From NCBI GenBank assembly GCA_964445575.1, contig CAYULB010000005.1:22424-86423 (forward strand): a stretch of DNA of 64,000 bases, written 5' to 3'. This stretch comes from WJMT01 sp964445575. Lineage in GTDB: Bacteria; Acidobacteriota; Aminicenantia; Aminicenantales; Aminicenantaceae. Positions within the stretch are counted from its first letter, which is position 1. The number at the start of each line of letters is the position of its first letter. A program made the translations under genes and the position numbers. The notes beneath the pieces were generated by a model. The model was not told the origin of the DNA. It saw only the letters and a program-made list of their open reading frames with translations, and did not search any database. Positions 62,575-64,000 of the stretch are shown piece by piece.

Positions 62575-63878
62575 GAGAACGGTTCAAGCACGTGGTTGAG
62601 GTTTGGCGATCCGATTTCTTCTAAGTCGTAGGAGACCCGAAGTATCTTTTTATTGGTTTTGATGAGTCTTCCTAAATCAATGGGAGTCCCGCTTACCACC
62701 AAATCGCATTGGCTGTTATCAATGGTCTGTGCGAGCTCTTCGATCTGTTTTTTTCCGTAGCCCATAGCAGGCAGAACCCTGTCTAAATGGGAATATTTTT
62801 TAAAGGTTGCTTTTATGCTGCCCACCGCAAATGGTCGGGGGTCAATGATTTCAGCAGCGCCGTATTTTTCAGCAGCAACAGTTCCTGCTCCGTATCTCAT
62901 TTCTCCATGTGTTAAAGTAGGTCCATCCTCTATAACCAGTACTTTTTTCCCTGAAATTTCTTGTTTGTCTTTTACTTTGATCATAGAATTTGCTTTGATA
63001 ATTTTTGATTTAGGATTGTATTTCTGAATGTTTTTCAAGATGATACTGACATTTTCTTTGTCAGCTGTGTCCATTTTGTTCACCACAATGACATCCGCCA
63101 TCCGGAAATTTGTTTCTCCCGGGTAGTATAAAAGTTCATGCCCGGGTCTGTGGGGGTCTACTACCACTATGGCTAAGTCAGACCAGTAAAATGGAATATC
63201 ATTGTTCCCCCCGTCCCAAAGAATAATATCTGCTTCCTCTTCTGCTTTTTTAAGGATTTTTTCATAATCAACTCCAGCGTATACCACCATTCCTTCTCTG
63301 ATATGGGGTTCATATTCTTCCATTTCTTCAATGGTGCAGTCATGTTTTATCATATCTTCATAGGTACCAAACCTTTGTACTGCCTGCTTTGCCAAATCTC
63401 CATAAGGCATGGGATGCCGGATCACCACTACCTTTTTTCCTTTATTATGAAGCACTGTAGCTATTTTTCTGGTGGTCTGGCTTTTCCCGCAGCCGGTTCG
63501 TACGGCACACACAGAAATCAACGGACACTGACTTTTTAACATGGTTTCCTTAGGGCCGAGCAGAGAAAAACTGGCTCCAGCAGCCTGCACTTCTGAAGCT
63601 TTGTGCATCACATACTGATGTGTTACGTCGCTGTAGGAAAAAAAGATTTCATCTGCGTTGTTTTCCCGGATCAGTTCAGTTAATTTCTCTTCAGGATAGA
63701 TAGGTATTCCATTGGGATAGAGTTCTCCTGATAATTCGGGGGGATATTTTCTTCCCTCAATATCAGGTATTTGAGTTGCTGTAAAGGCCACTACCTGATA
63801 ATTTTTATTGTCTCTCAAATGGACATTAAAGTTATGGAAGTCTCTTCCTGCTGCTCCCATTATGATTGCTTTCTTCAT
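62571..63878 (-). CDS. Cyclic 2,3-diphosphoglycerate synthetase-like GTPase/ATPase
   Basis: 435 residues, full length for the cPGS family. The N-terminus is Rossmann-like (MKKAIIMGAAGRDFHNFNVH). A P-loop domain follows with SVCAVRTGCGKSQTTRKIA (near residue 137), VVIRHPMPYGD, ILWDGGNNDIPFYWSD and VIVVNKMDTAD. The C-terminal part has GPTLTHGEMRYGAGTVAA. In methanogens the enzyme makes the thermoprotectant cyclic 2,3-diphosphoglycerate; bacterial members have no settled role. The ATG at 63878 is preferred (AAGGAG 6 nt before it) over 63914. It is first in an operon with carbamate kinase, suggesting an acyl-phosphate or carbamoyl-phosphate-related reaction. Confidence 0.88.
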   Translation of the reverse strand: MKKAIIMGAAGRDFHNFNVHLRDNKNYQVVAFTATQIPDIEGRKYPPELSGELYPNGIPIYPEEKLTELIRENNADEIFFSYSDVTHQYVMHKASEVQAAGASFSLLGPKETMLKSQCPLISVCAVRTGCGKSQTTRKIATVLHNKGKKVVVIRHPMPYGDLAKQAVQRFGTYEDMIKHDCTIEEMEEYEPHIREGMVVYAGVDYEKILKKAEEEADIILWDGGNNDIPFYWSDLAIVVVDPHRPGHELLYYPGETNFRMADVIVVNKMDTADKENVSIILKNIQKYNPKSKIIKANSMIKVKDKQEISGKKVLVIEDGPTLTHGEMRYGAGTVAAEKYGAAEIIDPRPFAVGSIKATFKKYSHLDRVLPAMGYGKKQIEELAQTIDNSQCDLVVSGTPIDLGRLIKTNKKILRVSYDLEEIGSPNLNHVLEPFS

Positions 63879-63916
63879 CTTTATCTCCTTGTGTCTTTGT
63901 TTAGGAAGAATCATAT

Positions 63917-63945
63917 ATTTTAATATACCTCTGAATTTAATGCAA
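63917..63945 (-). promoter_or_regulatory. Promoter of the cPGS-like/carbamate kinase operon
   Basis: Minus-strand TTGCAT and TAAAAT separated by 17 bp, about 40 bp upstream of the ATG at 63878. The remaining bases up to 64000 show nothing further. Confidence 0.6.
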
Positions 63946-64000
63946 TAAACTAGGCCTATCAGGGAGCATCTTTATGCGCTTTTTGCCATTTCCTATTTAT

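Noticed and set aside
62571..63878. Taking the cPGS name as proof of cyclic 2,3-diphosphoglycerate production
   Set aside because: Bacterial members have no settled role, and the operon context with carbamate kinase suggests another reaction.

Overview
The window is 64 kb of a bacterial chromosome, probably from a metagenome assembly, because it holds two 100-N scaffold gaps. The gene content points to a diderm (Gram-negative-type) heterotroph. It has outer-membrane barrel proteins, a LolA-like protein, an AmiC-type amidase, and large secreted beta-propeller and two-component-propeller proteins. It also has ETF subunits, and two genes better known from archaea: ApgM-type phosphoglycerate mutase and a cyclic 2,3-diphosphoglycerate synthetase homologue. 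That mix, with abundant FtsX permeases and VPS10-like propellers, resembles Aminicenantes/Acidobacteriota-like lineages. This is an inference, since no rRNA or other lineage marker lies in the window.

Layout. 1-2475: 5' part of polA (minus strand, cut by the window edge). 2.5-2.8 kb: intergenic repeat. 3.2-7.3 kb: yceD-rpmF-plsX-fabG-acpP-fabF behind a near-ideal promoter. 7.4-10.3 kb: etfB-etfA and a stand-alone GMP synthase ATP-PPase subunit. 10.3-14 kb: a secreted VPS10-like propeller, a small secreted protein and a wrecked GH172 gene. 14-19.4 kb: a five-gene envelope export cassette (LolA-like, two FtsX permeases, ATPase, barrel). 19.4-26.5 kb: mixed accessory genes with gene fragments and the first gap. 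26.7-30 kb: a large propeller histidine kinase. 30.2-32.8 kb: second repeat copy, a methyltransferase/ATP-grasp fusion and a toxin-like remnant. 32.9-36 kb: lemA-htpX, a peroxiredoxin with a PerR-type operator, and a small monooxygenase-like gene split by an apparently artificial gap. 36-41.3 kb: a minus-strand operon apgM-amiC-DUF362-polyferredoxin-PAP2. 41.4-50.9 kb: guaA-dnaE-pseudoreceiver-valS-birA-cutA. 51-53.5 kb: an Rrf2-controlled ferredoxin/cupin unit and an unusual arginase-family gene. 53.6-58.5 kb: third repeat copy, then coaX-hypothetical-rnr-SelB-tail-like gene. 58.6-60.7 kb: a 711-residue protein of unknown family. 60.7-63.9 kb: an operon of a cPGS-like GTPase, carbamate kinase and a carbamoyltransferase-fold protein that has lost its usual substrate-binding residues.

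How the genes work together. Most of the window is housekeeping: replication and repair (polA, dnaE), translation (rpmF, valS), fatty-acid and phospholipid synthesis, cofactors (coaX, birA) and GMP. Three places carry visible local regulation: the peroxiredoxin (PerR-like box), the Rrf2 unit (palindrome across its own -10) and the cPGS-like operon (clear promoter). The best candidates for undescribed biology are the cPGS-like/carbamate kinase/degenerate carbamoyltransferase operon, the GTPase-less SelB-like protein, the methyltransferase/ATP-grasp fusion and the 711-residue protein. No tRNA, rRNA, CRISPR array or transposase gene was recognised.
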